From Advenella sp. FME57 (GTDB taxonomy: Bacteria; Pseudomonadota; Gammaproteobacteria; Burkholderiales; Burkholderiaceae_B), in assembly GCF_014897675.1 (NCBI RefSeq), contig NZ_JABUXU010000006.1, positions 124,001 to 188,000 of the forward strand: 64,000 nucleotides of DNA, read 5' to 3'. The translations under genes and the position numbers were made by a program. Below are positions 52,711 to 61,299 of the stretch, piece by piece. Under the pieces are notes generated by a model. The model did not search any database and was not told the DNA's origin. It saw only the letters and a list, made by a program, of their open reading frames with translations. Each line of letters opens with the position of its first letter. The first letter of the stretch is position 1.

Positions 52711-53561
52711 TGTGTTACCTCTGCTTGTGCCACGCGCTGCGCGCAGTAGTCTGTATCAGAGCAGACAAATTCCCGACTGCCCTTGTCATCTGTAATAATC
52801 TCGTCCAGGAACGAATCCGTGGATCCGCAAATGGCGCAACTGTGCTCCCATTTCTGAACTTCGAATGGATGGTCTTCAAAGTCCAGGCTGGCCACATCGG
52901 TATAGGGTGGCACGGCGTACAGGCGCTTTTCACGGCCCGCGCCAAACAGCATGAGCGCGGCGCTGCGGTTCAGTTTGGGGTTGTCGAACTTCGGTATGGG
53001 CGACGGGTCCATCACATATCGTCCGGCTACCAGCACCGGATAGGCGTAGGCGGTAGCGATATGGCCGTAGCGGGCAATGTCTTCGTACAGCTTTACATGC
53101 ATGACGCCGTAATCGTTCAGCGCATGCATGGTTTTGGTCTCGGTTTCCGACGGTTCAATAAAACGCAGCGGCTCGGGAATCGGCACCTGGAAGACCATGA
53201 TCTGGTCATTGCTCAATGCCGTCTCGGGAATCCGGTGACGGGTTTGTATCACAGTTGCCTCGGTCGTATCCACTGTGGTGCGAACGCCTGCGGTGCGCGA
53301 GAAAAAGCGGCGTATGGACACGGCATTGGTGGTATCGTCTGCGCCCTGGTCGATCACTTTCAGTACGTCATCACGTCCCAGGATCGCGGCGGTCAGTTGC
53401 ATGCCGCCGGTACCCCAGCCGTAGGGCAGCGGCATCTCGCGTCCGCCGAAAGGCACCTGATAACCGGGAATGGCCACTGCCTTGAGCAACGCACGGCGAA
53501 TCATGCGCTTGGTCTGTTCGTCCAGATAGGCAAAATTATAGGGTTCTGCTATGGCGTTCAT
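52707..53561 (-). CDS. phnJ: Carbon-phosphorus lyase PhnJ (radical SAM)
   Basis: PhnJ is the radical-SAM enzyme that breaks the C-P bond of ribose 1-phosphonate 5-phosphate to release the alkane. In 284 residues it retains the unusual four-cysteine arrangement of the family: C242, C245, C267 and C273 in CAICGSTDS and VCSDTDYC. The glycine-rich N-terminal part YGWGTGGMQLT is also present. Length and spacing agree with the Escherichia coli enzyme. It overlaps phnI and phnK by four bases. Confidence 0.96.
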   Translation of the reverse strand: MNAIAEPYNFAYLDEQTKRMIRRALLKAVAIPGYQVPFGGREMPLPYGWGTGGMQLTAAILGRDDVLKVIDQGADDTTNAVSIRRFFSRTAGVRTTVDTTEATVIQTRHRIPETALSNDQIMVFQVPIPEPLRFIEPSETETKTMHALNDYGVMHVKLYEDIARYGHIATAYAYPVLVAGRYVMDPSPIPKFDNPKLNRSAALMLFGAGREKRLYAVPPYTDVASLDFEDHPFEVQKWEHSCAICGSTDSFLDEIITDDKGSREFVCSDTDYCAQRVAQAEVTQ

Positions 53562-54787
53562 GCCCGTTTCTCCTTCTGCGGCGGGACCCGTCCCGCTTCT
53601 GTTTCCTGCTGCTGTTGCTGGTCGAGCTCGGCCTGCGCGTCGCGTTTTCTCATTTTGCGAATCAGCTCAAGTTCAGCCTGGAAGTCCACATAGTGCGGCA
53701 ATTTCAGATGTGATACGAAGCCGGCCGCTTCAACGTTATCGCAATGCATCAGCACGAACTCTTCCTGTTGCGCTGGTGAAGTAATCTCCTCGTCATACTC
53801 GGCCGCGCGCAGCGCGCGATCGACCAGGGCCATGCCCATGACCTTGCGCTCGTTATAGCCAAAAGCCAGACCGTAGCCGCGCGTAAATTGCGCAGGCTGG
53901 TCCTTGGAGCCGACAAACTGATTGACCATTTCACATTCGGTGACTTCGATATCTCCGGCCGGTACGGCAAAATCCAGTTCCTCGGGTTCCAGCCAGACTT
54001 CGGTAAAGCCGATTCGGATCTCGCCGGCAAATGGGTGGTTGCGACCATAGCCGCGCTGCGTGGAATAGCCCAGCGCAAGCAGAAACCCCTCATCGCCACG
54101 GGCCAGTGCCTGCAGGCGCTGCATCCGGTTGCTTGGAAAATCGAGCGGCTCACGGGTAATATCGGGAACCGGCTGGGCACTGTCCGTTTCTTCGCGCATC
54201 AGTCCTTCCTGCGCCAGCAGACCCAAGACGCGTGGAAAGTGCTGCCCTGCTTCTTGCATGGCGGCGTCAGCCTGCGCATCTGCACCCAGGGGCATCGCGC
54301 CGGGCAATGTCGCCTGCTGCGCATCTGCGGCTCCGTCTACGCCGGCCTGAGTCCGCTGCAGCGCCTGGGGCTGTTCGCCTTCGGCCTGCAGGGTAAAGTC
54401 CAGCAGACGGTGTGTGTAGTCGAAGGTCGGTCCGAGCAGCTGTCCGCCTGGCAAATCCTTGTAAGTAGCGGAAATGCGTCGTTCCACCTGCATGCTCTCG
54501 GTGTGCAGGGGGCGACTGACACAGTAGCGACTCAGTGTGGTGCGATAGGCTCGCAACAGAAATATCGCTTCCAGCAGATCGCCCGCAGACTGTTTGATGG
54601 CCAGCGCGGCCAGCTCTCGGTCGTACAGCGAGCCTTCGCTCATCACCCGGGCCACGGCCAGCGGCATCTGTTGCGCGATCTGGGTCAGCGACAAGGGTGG
54701 TACGTCGGTCGCCCCGCGGCGTTTCTGATCGAGCAATCGATGCGCATTTTCGATAGCGGTTTCACCGCCTTTTACAGCAACATACAT
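53558..54787 (-). CDS. phnI: C-P lyase core protein PhnI
   Basis: PhnI is the core subunit that displaces adenine from ATP to form the ribosyl phosphonate. At 409 residues it is longer than the Escherichia coli protein (354). The extra length lies in an Ala/Gln-rich stretch around 150-185 (QTQAGVDGAADAQQ and following) and a Gln/Glu-rich tail after 385. Family blocks such as MYVAVKGGETAIENAHRLLDQKRRG, SEGSLYDRELAALAIKQSAGD, FTYDHRLLDFTLQ-like and ECEMVNQFVGSKDQPAQFTRGYGLAFGYNERKVMGMALVDRAL are intact, so a functional enzyme is expected. The start lies 9 bases after phnH. Confidence 0.95.
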   Translation of the reverse strand: MYVAVKGGETAIENAHRLLDQKRRGATDVPPLSLTQIAQQMPLAVARVMSEGSLYDRELAALAIKQSAGDLLEAIFLLRAYRTTLSRYCVSRPLHTESMQVERRISATYKDLPGGQLLGPTFDYTHRLLDFTLQAEGEQPQALQRTQAGVDGAADAQQATLPGAMPLGADAQADAAMQEAGQHFPRVLGLLAQEGLMREETDSAQPVPDITREPLDFPSNRMQRLQALARGDEGFLLALGYSTQRGYGRNHPFAGEIRIGFTEVWLEPEELDFAVPAGDIEVTECEMVNQFVGSKDQPAQFTRGYGLAFGYNERKVMGMALVDRALRAAEYDEEITSPAQQEEFVLMHCDNVEAAGFVSHLKLPHYVDFQAELELIRKMRKRDAQAELDQQQQQETEAGRVPPQKEKRA

Positions 54788-54796
54788 CGTATTCTC

Positions 54797-55381
54797 CTAT
54801 AGGAAGCTGGCCACGGTACTGCGTGGCAAAGCCATCAACTGGCGCTGGCTGGTCATGAAAAAATCCAGCCCCTTGGGGAAATCGGTCACCCGATTGCGTG
54901 CCGACCAGAACTGCTCACATAGCGGCAGTGTTACGGCGCGCTGTGATTCAATGCCCGGCCCTTCGAGCACGACCTGGCGCCCGCCTTCCAGGCTGTCCAG
55001 CTGGACGATCACCGTGCATGACAGCTCCGGATCGCGATCGGTGCCGCAACGAAATTGCTCAAGATAGTCAACCTCGGCAGCCGTAATGATGGCCAGGTCG
55101 GCCTGCTGCGGATCGTGGGTCACAGGGCAGGCACAGTGAAACGCCAGGTTGGCCCGAACCATGGGCGTATCGAGCGCCGGACTGAGCCATACTTGCGTAT
55201 CGTCATCAAACAGCGTCAGCGCCAGGGAAAAGGTGGCTGGATGCATGATATCCAGGGCATCGGCAAAATCGGCCTGGGCGACCATGCCGGGTTCAGACAT
55301 GGCCTTGAGCGCGGCGCGAAAACTCATTTGCGCATTCAGGACAGGGTCTGCAAACGCAGGAACCAGAACGGGAGCAGTCAT
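54797..55381 (-). CDS. phnH: C-P lyase core protein PhnH
   Basis: PhnH is a core subunit of the PhnGHIJ complex, with a PLP-transferase-like fold that lacks a cofactor. The 194-residue protein shows the typical FADPVLNAQMSFRAALKAMSEPGM near 10-33, LTLFDDDTQVWLSP near 70, GTDRDPELSCTVIVQLDSLEGG near 120 and the RNRVTDFPKGLDFFMTSQRQLMALPRST closing block. It overlaps phnG by four bases. Confidence 0.95.
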   Translation of the reverse strand: MTAPVLVPAFADPVLNAQMSFRAALKAMSEPGMVAQADFADALDIMHPATFSLALTLFDDDTQVWLSPALDTPMVRANLAFHCACPVTHDPQQADLAIITAAEVDYLEQFRCGTDRDPELSCTVIVQLDSLEGGRQVVLEGPGIESQRAVTLPLCEQFWSARNRVTDFPKGLDFFMTSQRQLMALPRSTVASFL

Positions 55382-55827
55382 TCATTTTCTCCTCGAAGAA
55401 GGGTAAAGAAGTCAACTTTGGAAGCGGCCACCTGGGCCTGACTGCCCAGACGCGCCTGTTGCTGACTGCGCGCAAGCGGCTCGATCACCGATTGCATGAG
55501 TTTTGCTTTCTCGTCCCCGAGCAGCAGGGCATCGGCCAGCGCAGCCAGCTCTGCATGACGCTTGTTGCGTCCGGCAATGTAGCTGTACCCGGCACGACCG
55601 TCCTGCAGTTGCACGACGCAACGGGTGACCGTCATCTCGCCCAGGTTGAATGCCTGTCCAGTGCCGCCAGTGCGTCCCCGCACCATGGCCATGCCGGTTT
55701 CCGGCTTGCGTATGCATTGATAAGGCACACCGCCAAGCTCGGATTCGTACCCAGCCAACGCATCACCTGCGCGTGCGAGCACCTGCATCCAGCGTTGTCG
55801 CTCGGTCGGAGCAAAGTCCGCTTTCAT
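55378..55827 (-). CDS. phnG: C-P lyase core protein PhnG
   Basis: PhnG is the small (149-residue) partner of PhnH in the C-P lyase core. The family blocks RQRWMQVLARAGDAL (N-terminal), IRKPETGMAMVRGRTGGTGQAFNLGEMTVTRCVVQL and AGYSYIAGRNKRHAELAALADALL are all present. The start overlaps the phnF stop by four bases, so the two are translationally coupled. Confidence 0.95.
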   Translation of the reverse strand: MKADFAPTERQRWMQVLARAGDALAGYESELGGVPYQCIRKPETGMAMVRGRTGGTGQAFNLGEMTVTRCVVQLQDGRAGYSYIAGRNKRHAELAALADALLLGDEKAKLMQSVIEPLARSQQQARLGSQAQVAASKVDFFTLLRGENE

Positions 55828-56546
55828 ATGTGTTCTCCGTTTAAAACTACCTGATATTGAAAACGGTCGGCGCGGCTGACAGAAAATGTCAACTCCACGG
55901 GATGACCGTGCTGGTTTTTGGATAGGGTGGTAACGGTAAGCACCGGCGCCGATTGTGGGATCAGCAGACGCGAGGCTTCGTCAATGGTGGGCAATCTGGC
56001 GCCGATCACGCTGGAAGCCCGCTGTAACTCACATCCGCGCTCTTTCAGATACTGGCGCATGGAATCACGTTTGTAGTCTTGCAGCAAGGCTTCGTAGCCG
56101 GAAGAAAAAAAGTGCGTCATGACGCTGATCGGTTCATTGTCGATGAATCGCAGCGTGCGGTATTCAAGCACGGTGCTGCCCGGTGCCAGGACCAGTTGCG
56201 TCAGTTCATCATGGTTGGCGGGGCGGCGATACACTTTAAGCAATTGCGCCCTGGCGGTGTGACCCATGGTTGAAAACTGATCGGTGTAGGCGGTTTTGGC
56301 CTGCACCGGATACAGCAGCGGCCGTGTCAGCACCTTGGTGCCCTTGCCCTTGATCCGGATAATATTGCCCTCTTGCACCAGCAAATCCAGCGCCCGCCGC
56401 ACGGTATGGCGATTGACATCAAAACGCTCGGCCAGTCGCAGCTCGCCAGGCAGCAGGTCACCCGGTTTATACATAGACAACTCAGCCCGGATAGTGGAGG
56501 CCAGTGTCTGATAGAGCGGTTCATCTTGTCTAGACAAGTTCATCAT
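55824..56546 (-). CDS. phnF: GntR-family regulator PhnF
   Basis: This 240-residue HutC-subfamily GntR regulator has an N-terminal winged helix-turn-helix (LYQTLASTIRAELSMYKPGDLLPGELRLAERFDVNRHTVRRALDLLV, residues 11-57) and a UTRA effector-binding domain (about 90-235). It sits between phnE and phnG, the same place as in Escherichia coli, and is presumed to repress phosphonate genes, although direct repression is not shown for all members. The start is near GTTAAAATGATGAAC; MMNLSRQDE or MNLSRQDE are both possible. Confidence 0.9.
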   Translation of the reverse strand: MMNLSRQDEPLYQTLASTIRAELSMYKPGDLLPGELRLAERFDVNRHTVRRALDLLVQEGNIIRIKGKGTKVLTRPLLYPVQAKTAYTDQFSTMGHTARAQLLKVYRRPANHDELTQLVLAPGSTVLEYRTLRFIDNEPISVMTHFFSSGYEALLQDYKRDSMRQYLKERGCELQRASSVIGARLPTIDEASRLLIPQSAPVLTVTTLSKNQHGHPVELTFSVSRADRFQYQVVLNGEHI

Positions 56547-56576
56547 TTTAAAAAGGCAGTTGCCTGCCTTGTTCCA

Positions 56577-57389
56577 TCATACGAAGAATTTTCTGAGTCG
56601 CTGCGAGGCCACGTCGATCACGCTCACACAAAGAATAATGATGAGCAAAATGGCTGCAGTCTGTCCGAAAGCAAAGCCCCGGATTGCCTCCCACAATAAC
56701 ACGCCAACACCACCGGCACCAACCATGCCCACCACGGTGGCCGAGCGCACATTCGATTCAAACCGGTACAGTGCGTACGACACCCACAAGGGCATGACCT
56801 GGGGAATCACACCGAATATCACCTCTTGCAAAGCGCTCGCGCCGGTGGCCCGCACCCCTTCGACGGGACCCGGGTCAATCGCCTCGACGGCTTCTGCAAA
56901 CAACTTGGCCAGTACACCCGTGGTGCCAAGAAACAGCGCCAGGGTGCCGGCAAAGGGTCCCAGGCCCACGGCCACCACGAACAACATCGCAAATACCATT
57001 TCATTGATAGAGCGCAGGGCATCCATCAGGCGACGCACCGGCTGGCAGACCCACCATGGCACCAGATTGGACGAAGACAATATGCCAAGTGGAATACCAA
57101 AAATAATCGCCAGAACGGTACCCCAGACGGCAATCTGGATGGTCACCAGCATTTCGCGCACATACATGCGCCATTCAGAAAAATCGGGCGGGAAAAAGTC
57201 CGCGGCAAAGGTGGCCATGTTGCCCGAATCGGTCCACAGCAGAACCGGATTCATTTCAGCGCCCTTCCAGGCCCAGGCCAGAAACAGCAGGAACAGCCCC
57301 CATCCCAGCATCTTTGCCCATGTCATGCGCGGCGGCTGCGCAGGCGGTGCGCCGGACATCGGGCTGGGGCTTGTCGTCAATACAGACAT
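56577..57389 (-). CDS. phnE: Phosphonate ABC transporter permease PhnE
   Basis: PhnE is the permease of the PhnCDE importer for phosphonates. From 57389 (after GGAAATGAAT) it has 270 residues with about five or six hydrophobic segments. The EAA-type loop is [33 protein letters not shown] near 175-205. [22 protein letters not shown] is a characteristic block. A start two codons upstream at 57395 is also open. Confidence 0.92.
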   Translation of the reverse strand: MSVLTTSPSPMSGAPPAQPPRMTWAKMLGWGLFLLFLAWAWKGAEMNPVLLWTDSGNMATFAADFFPPDFSEWRMYVREMLVTIQIAVWGTVLAIIFGIPLGILSSSNLVPWWVCQPVRRLMDALRSINEMVFAMLFVVAVGLGPFAGTLALFLGTTGVLAKLFAEAVEAIDPGPVEGVRATGASALQEVIFGVIPQVMPLWVSYALYRFESNVRSATVVGMVGAGGVGVLLWEAIRGFAFGQTAAILLIIILCVSVIDVASQRLRKFFV

Positions 57390-57452
57390 ATTCATTTCCA
57401 GTTTATGGCAACCTGCAAACGCAGCGCAGGCCGCCATCATGATCAACTCAAA

Positions 57453-58448
57453 TTACGAGTTTTTACCTTCGATTTGTTTCATGCGGGCAGAGATCTTGCT
57501 CAGCTGTTCATCCAGGCTGGCGATCTGCTTTTTGCGATCTTGCTCATCCAGTTTGCTGTCGCCGGCAATTTGCGAACGTTTTTTGAACAGTTCCAGTTGG
57601 CGGATAGGCAGTAACTGATCATTGCTTGAAGGCTTGAACTTGCCCCAGGCCAGGCCGTTGAGCACTTTGAGCTCTTCTGGCTTGTCGCCATAATTGTCAA
57701 AGAACGTTTTGAGTTTGGCCTTCACGTCGTCCGGCAGATTTTTGCGCCATACGATCGGATCGGCGGGAATCAGCGGGGACTTCCAGATGACCTTGAGCAG
57801 GGCTGCTTTGTCGGGGCTGGTCCTGTTCAAACGCTCCATGCCTTCGGTATTGAAGGTGGCGACATCAACCTGTTTGTTTGCCACAGACAGTGCATTCACT
57901 TCATGGCTGCCATTGACCGAGCGTTTGAAAATCTTGTTGGCATCGACATTGTTTTCAGCAAACACATAATAGCCGGGCACCAGATAACCGGACGTGGAGT
58001 TCGGATCGCCGTTGCTGAAGTTCAGTGTCTTGGCGTTGTCCAGCATGTCCTTGACTGAATTGATTTTGCTGTCTTTATGGGCGATCAGCAGGCTCCAGTA
58101 GCCAGGTTTGCCGTCTTTATCAACCGTCTGGTAGATCACTTCGCCATTGGCGCGATCCACGGCTTCCATGGCCGATTTGTTGCCGTACCAGGCGATGTCG
58201 ACTTTATCAAAGCGCATGCCCTGGATAATGCCGGCATAGTCGGGCGCAAAGAAAGCCTTTACCTTGTAGCCGGTTTGTTTGGACAGATCGGCCAGAAACG
58301 GTTCCCACACGGTTCTCAGGTTCTGGGAAGATTCCGTAGAGATAATGCCGAAATTGAGTTCCTTGGATTCCTGGGCCTGAACCGCTGCGGCACTCATACC
58401 CAGCGCGAACAGGGAAATGCCAAGACGGCGAATGGTCGATTTGAACAT
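57453..58448 (-). CDS. phnD: Phosphonate-binding periplasmic protein PhnD
   Basis: PhnD is the periplasmic binding component of the phosphonate importer. From the ATG at 58448 (AGGAATTTAC upstream) it has 331 residues with a Sec signal peptide cut near AVQAQE. Family blocks include LNFGIISTESSQNLRTVWEPFLADLSKQTGYKVKAFFAPDYAGIIQGMRFDKVDIAWYGNKSAMEAVDRA and FSNGDPNSTSGYLVPGYYVFAENN, which contain the phosphonate-binding Tyr, Ser and Asp residues. The C-terminal 50 residues are a charged helical tail. Confidence 0.95.
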   Translation of the reverse strand: MFKSTIRRLGISLFALGMSAAAVQAQESKELNFGIISTESSQNLRTVWEPFLADLSKQTGYKVKAFFAPDYAGIIQGMRFDKVDIAWYGNKSAMEAVDRANGEVIYQTVDKDGKPGYWSLLIAHKDSKINSVKDMLDNAKTLNFSNGDPNSTSGYLVPGYYVFAENNVDANKIFKRSVNGSHEVNALSVANKQVDVATFNTEGMERLNRTSPDKAALLKVIWKSPLIPADPIVWRKNLPDDVKAKLKTFFDNYGDKPEELKVLNGLAWGKFKPSSNDQLLPIRQLELFKKRSQIAGDSKLDEQDRKKQIASLDEQLSKISARMKQIEGKNS

Positions 58449-58471
58449 GTAAATTCCTAATGAAATAATGT

Positions 58472-59314
58472 TTAAGCTGCTGCCAGAACCAGGCGTGCCG
58501 GGTCTCTGGCGGGTGTTTTCTGTGCCTCCTGTTCTCCGAACAGAAGTGCCGTACCTATTTCCGAACCGTACAGATCGCTCAGAAAATCGTTGCTCAGCCC
58601 AGTGATGGGGCCGTCGAAGTACTTCTTGCCGCCTTTGAGCGCTACCGCATGGCGACAATATTTCACTGCGTAATCCACCTGATGCAGCGTAACAATGACT
58701 GTTTTCCCGTCATGCTTATTGATGTCTGCCAGTGTCTCCATGACCCGGCGAGCCGATTCCGGATCCAGTGACGCGATGGGTTCGTCCGCCAGAATGATTT
58801 CAGCCTTCTGGCACAGGGCGCGGGCAATGGCCACGCGCTGTTGCTGGCCGCCCGACAGGGTGGATGCGCGACGATAAGCGTACTCAAGCAGGCCTACCCG
58901 CTCCAGTGCCCGCAAGGCGTTGTTCACTTCTTCCTTGTTGAACAGTCCGAGTGCGCCGCGTACGCGCGACATGCGCCCCAGACTGCCCAGCAGTACGTTC
59001 TTCAATACTGACAGTCGCCCCACCAGGTTGAATTGCTGAAAGATATAACCGATGTCCGAACGCAGCCGGCGAACATTGCGGTTCAATATGCCGTCTTTCT
59101 GCATTTGCTGGCCCAGCATCTGTATATCGCCACCAACCTGGCGATCACCGGTGGCCAGGCCGGCCAGATGACGCAACAACGTGGATTTGCCGGAGCCGGA
59201 TGCGCCGATCAGCGCGACCATCGCGCCAGGCGCCACGTTCAGTTCCAGATCGTGCAGGACCTGTCTGGTGCCGAATGTCTTGTTCAGATTCTGAACCCGG
59301 ATTGCCTGAGTCAT
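58472..59314 (-). CDS. phnC: Phosphonate ABC transporter ATPase PhnC
   Basis: PhnC is the ATP-binding subunit of the importer and the first gene of the phn operon. The 280-residue protein has Walker [18 protein letters not shown] near 37, the signature [16 protein letters not shown] near 154 and Walker [18 protein letters not shown] near 172. It has the extended C-terminus typical of PhnC. The start at 59314 is the first codon of the [15 protein letters not shown] sequence. A Pho-box-like array lies about 125-175 bases upstream. Confidence 0.95.
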   Translation of the reverse strand: MTQAIRVQNLNKTFGTRQVLHDLELNVAPGAMVALIGASGSGKSTLLRHLAGLATGDRQVGGDIQMLGQQMQKDGILNRNVRRLRSDIGYIFQQFNLVGRLSVLKNVLLGSLGRMSRVRGALGLFNKEEVNNALRALERVGLLEYAYRRASTLSGGQQQRVAIARALCQKAEIILADEPIASLDPESARRVMETLADINKHDGKTVIVTLHQVDYAVKYCRHAVALKGGKKYFDGPITGLSNDFLSDLYGSEIGTALLFGEQEAQKTPARDPARLVLAAA

Positions 59315-59916
59315 CGTATTCCTCTATGTATTTTGCAACCGCCGGATCGATACATCGAAAAAACGGCCGACCGCAAGCAGCAAATGCCAGCAGTCGGCCT
59401 GTTAGAGCGGACCGCTGCTGTTCAAGTGCCGTCATATTAAGGAATATGTGTGACAGTCCGGTTAATGCCGTCTTACAAGGCCATGACAGTTTTGCCATTT
59501 TTGGGGCAATTTACTAGACAAGCCGGATATCGCGAGCAGAAATAATTCTTATAATTAATCAATGATTTGGCATTTATGCAACACTATTTCTTGCGCATAA
59601 CATAGACAAGTGAAAACGACCTAAAAAGTGTAACAACGGCCCTGAACCGGACATAAGGATGCAGGCCGGGTGATTGGCCCGCCAGGGTTGCCCTGCCGGC
59701 GGGCGCCGGACTAATAGTGACGGGTGCGATGGGCGGTCCGGTGGCGCATGATTGCACTCGTCATCAAGGGCAATCGTGCAGCGACAACGCAATGGTAGCG
59801 GCAGCGCCCTCGCCCACCTCGCCTGACCCTGTATAGGCACAAGGCAAAGCCAAAGCCGCCTGGTCATGGGCCGGGCGCGCAATCTCTCATGGCAAGGACC
59901 AGGAACGAAAAAGCGC
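59315..59916. promoter_or_regulatory. Upstream region of the phn operon
   Basis: These 602 bases separate phnC and the MFS gene, both on the minus strand. The part from 59440 to 59490 holds the Pho-box-like array. The stretch at 59510-59640 is AT-rich. A further open frame here has no recognisable product. Confidence 0.55.
59450..59489 (-). promoter_or_regulatory. Pho-box-like array for phnCDEFGHIJKLMNP
   Basis: On the minus strand, heptamers lie in one 11-base register: CTGTCAT (59489-59483), TTGTAAG (59478-59472), CATTAAC (59467-59461) and CTGTCAC (59456-59450). The first and last match the PhoB consensus CTGTCAT at seven and six of seven positions; the two middle ones are weak. The 11-base period is that of PhoB half-sites, and the array points towards phnC. 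PhoB activation under phosphate starvation is therefore likely. Confidence 0.55.
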
Positions 59917-61287
59917 TTAGCGTTGCGTTGTTGGCCCGGGAGACAGCATGAGCATCACGAATGCAATGGCCAAAGCCGCCGCGGCCAGCATGAAAAGCAG
60001 CCAATACTGGCCGTTGGAATGCGCAAACACAAATGACATGGCATAGGCAGCGGCCGCCTGCATAAGCGCAAAAGCGGTTGTCGCCCTGCTCCAGGCGGTT
60101 TTTTGCTCCGTCGGGGAATGCGGCAGCATCTCGCGCAGACGCCCCAGAACCAGCGGCACGATGCCCGGCGTGAATGCGCCCACCGCAAAGCTGGAAATAC
60201 CCAGCAGAATGGGCGCGGTGCTCAGGATCGGAAGACTGACCATAAGCAGTTGCAGCAGCAACGCCGCACGCAGGGTCAATCCATAGCCAATGCGATCGGC
60301 TACCGCACCGGTGCACAGGGGTCCTGCCACAGCCCCCAGACCGTAAATCACCCAGAAAAACGACCCGGTATTGACGCCCCAGCCAAGCCCACGCGCGACA
60401 TAATCCACGAGAAACACCATGTGCGCCACCAGTCCGACCGCATTCAGACCATAAACAAGATACAGCACATACAGGCCACGACTGCCAGCTCCAGCGGATA
60501 TGGGCGACGGCGTAGCCTGCATACCCATCGGGTCGCCAGGATCGCCCGCTCGGTGGTTCAGGTTCGGCGCAGCTTCGGCAGGAACCGTTACCGGCGCCAA
60601 GACTGATGTAGATGTGGATGTACACGCAGCTGTCGATGTTGTCGATATCGGTGCTGCTGGTGTAGATGTTGTCGATGTTGCTGTTGCTGGCGCCGCCGGT
60701 GGCCAGCTGGACCAGGCCAGAAGCGTCAATAACAAAGACAACAACCCCAGTCCCAGCCATGTTTGCGTCAAGCCCAGTTGCAGCAGCATCGGCACCAGCG
60801 TGCCCGATGCGGCCACACCCAACCCCACCCCGGTAAAGATGACGCCACTGGCAAGCCCGCGACGCGAGGGCAGCACGAAAGGCAGGATGGACGTGGCAGC
60901 AAGCACCATCAGGCCGCCACCGGAGACGCCCGACACAAAACGCCACAGAAAAAACCAGATAAACGATACCGGCAGCGCACAGGCAAAAAAAGCAAGCGTC
61001 GCCAGGACCATCATCAGCCGCAGGGCAGCACGCGTCCCGGTCTGCCGGGCGATGCCAACGCCCAGCAGCGCGCCGGCCAAATATCCTGCCAAATTGGCCG
61101 CCCCCAGATAGGCTGCGGTGGAGGCAGAGAACCATTGTGCGTTGATAATGGCCGGCAGCAATGGTGTGTAGGCAAAGCGCGCCAGCCCGATGCCCACCAG
61201 GCTGGCGCAAAGCCCTGCCATCAACATCCGCCACTCCGGCAACTGCGTAGGGGTATTAGCGGTCGACTGTGCTGTGCGCATCTTCAA
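59917..61287 (-). CDS. MFS transporter of the YbfB/YjiJ type
   Basis: This 456-residue major facilitator with twelve hydrophobic segments contains the opening block LVGIGLARFAYTPLLPAIINAQWFS and AAYLGAANLAGYLAGALLG typical of YbfB/YjiJ proteins. The substrate is unknown. The central cytoplasmic loop (about 200-270) is unusually long and contains a Thr/Ser/Ala low-complexity run (TSTTSTPAAPISTTSTAA and further), encoded by an imperfect short repeat at about 60600-60700. It ends with an ordinary second half (VLYLVYGLNAVGLVAHMVFLVDYVARGLG). The gene precedes the phn upstream region and is followed, in the opposite direction of transcription, by phnC only after 600 bases. Confidence 0.88.
   Translation of the reverse strand: MKMRTAQSTANTPTQLPEWRMLMAGLCASLVGIGLARFAYTPLLPAIINAQWFSASTAAYLGAANLAGYLAGALLGVGIARQTGTRAALRLMMVLATLAFFACALPVSFIWFFLWRFVSGVSGGGLMVLAATSILPFVLPSRRGLASGVIFTGVGLGVAASGTLVPMLLQLGLTQTWLGLGLLSLLLTLLAWSSWPPAAPATATSTTSTPAAPISTTSTAACTSTSTSVLAPVTVPAEAAPNLNHRAGDPGDPMGMQATPSPISAGAGSRGLYVLYLVYGLNAVGLVAHMVFLVDYVARGLGWGVNTGSFFWVIYGLGAVAGPLCTGAVADRIGYGLTLRAALLLQLLMVSLPILSTAPILLGISSFAVGAFTPGIVPLVLGRLREMLPHSPTEQKTAWSRATTAFALMQAAAAYAMSFVFAHSNGQYWLLFMLAAAALAIAFVMLMLSPGPTTQR
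60604..60692. repeat. Low-complexity repeat inside the MFS gene
   Basis: This stretch is an imperfect repeat of GATGTTGTCGAT-like and GCTGTTGCTGG-like motifs. It encodes the Thr/Ser/Ala-rich loop of the transporter. Its length is divisible in ways that keep the reading frame open, so copy number could vary without breaking the gene. Confidence 0.6.
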
Positions 61288-61299
61288 GGCTTCGTTCCG

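Noticed and set aside
59864-61234. Second long minus-strand frame overlapping the MFS gene
   Set aside because: It is a shifted-frame shadow of the transporter. It is Cys/Gly/Arg-rich, without the hydrophobic periodicity of the true frame.
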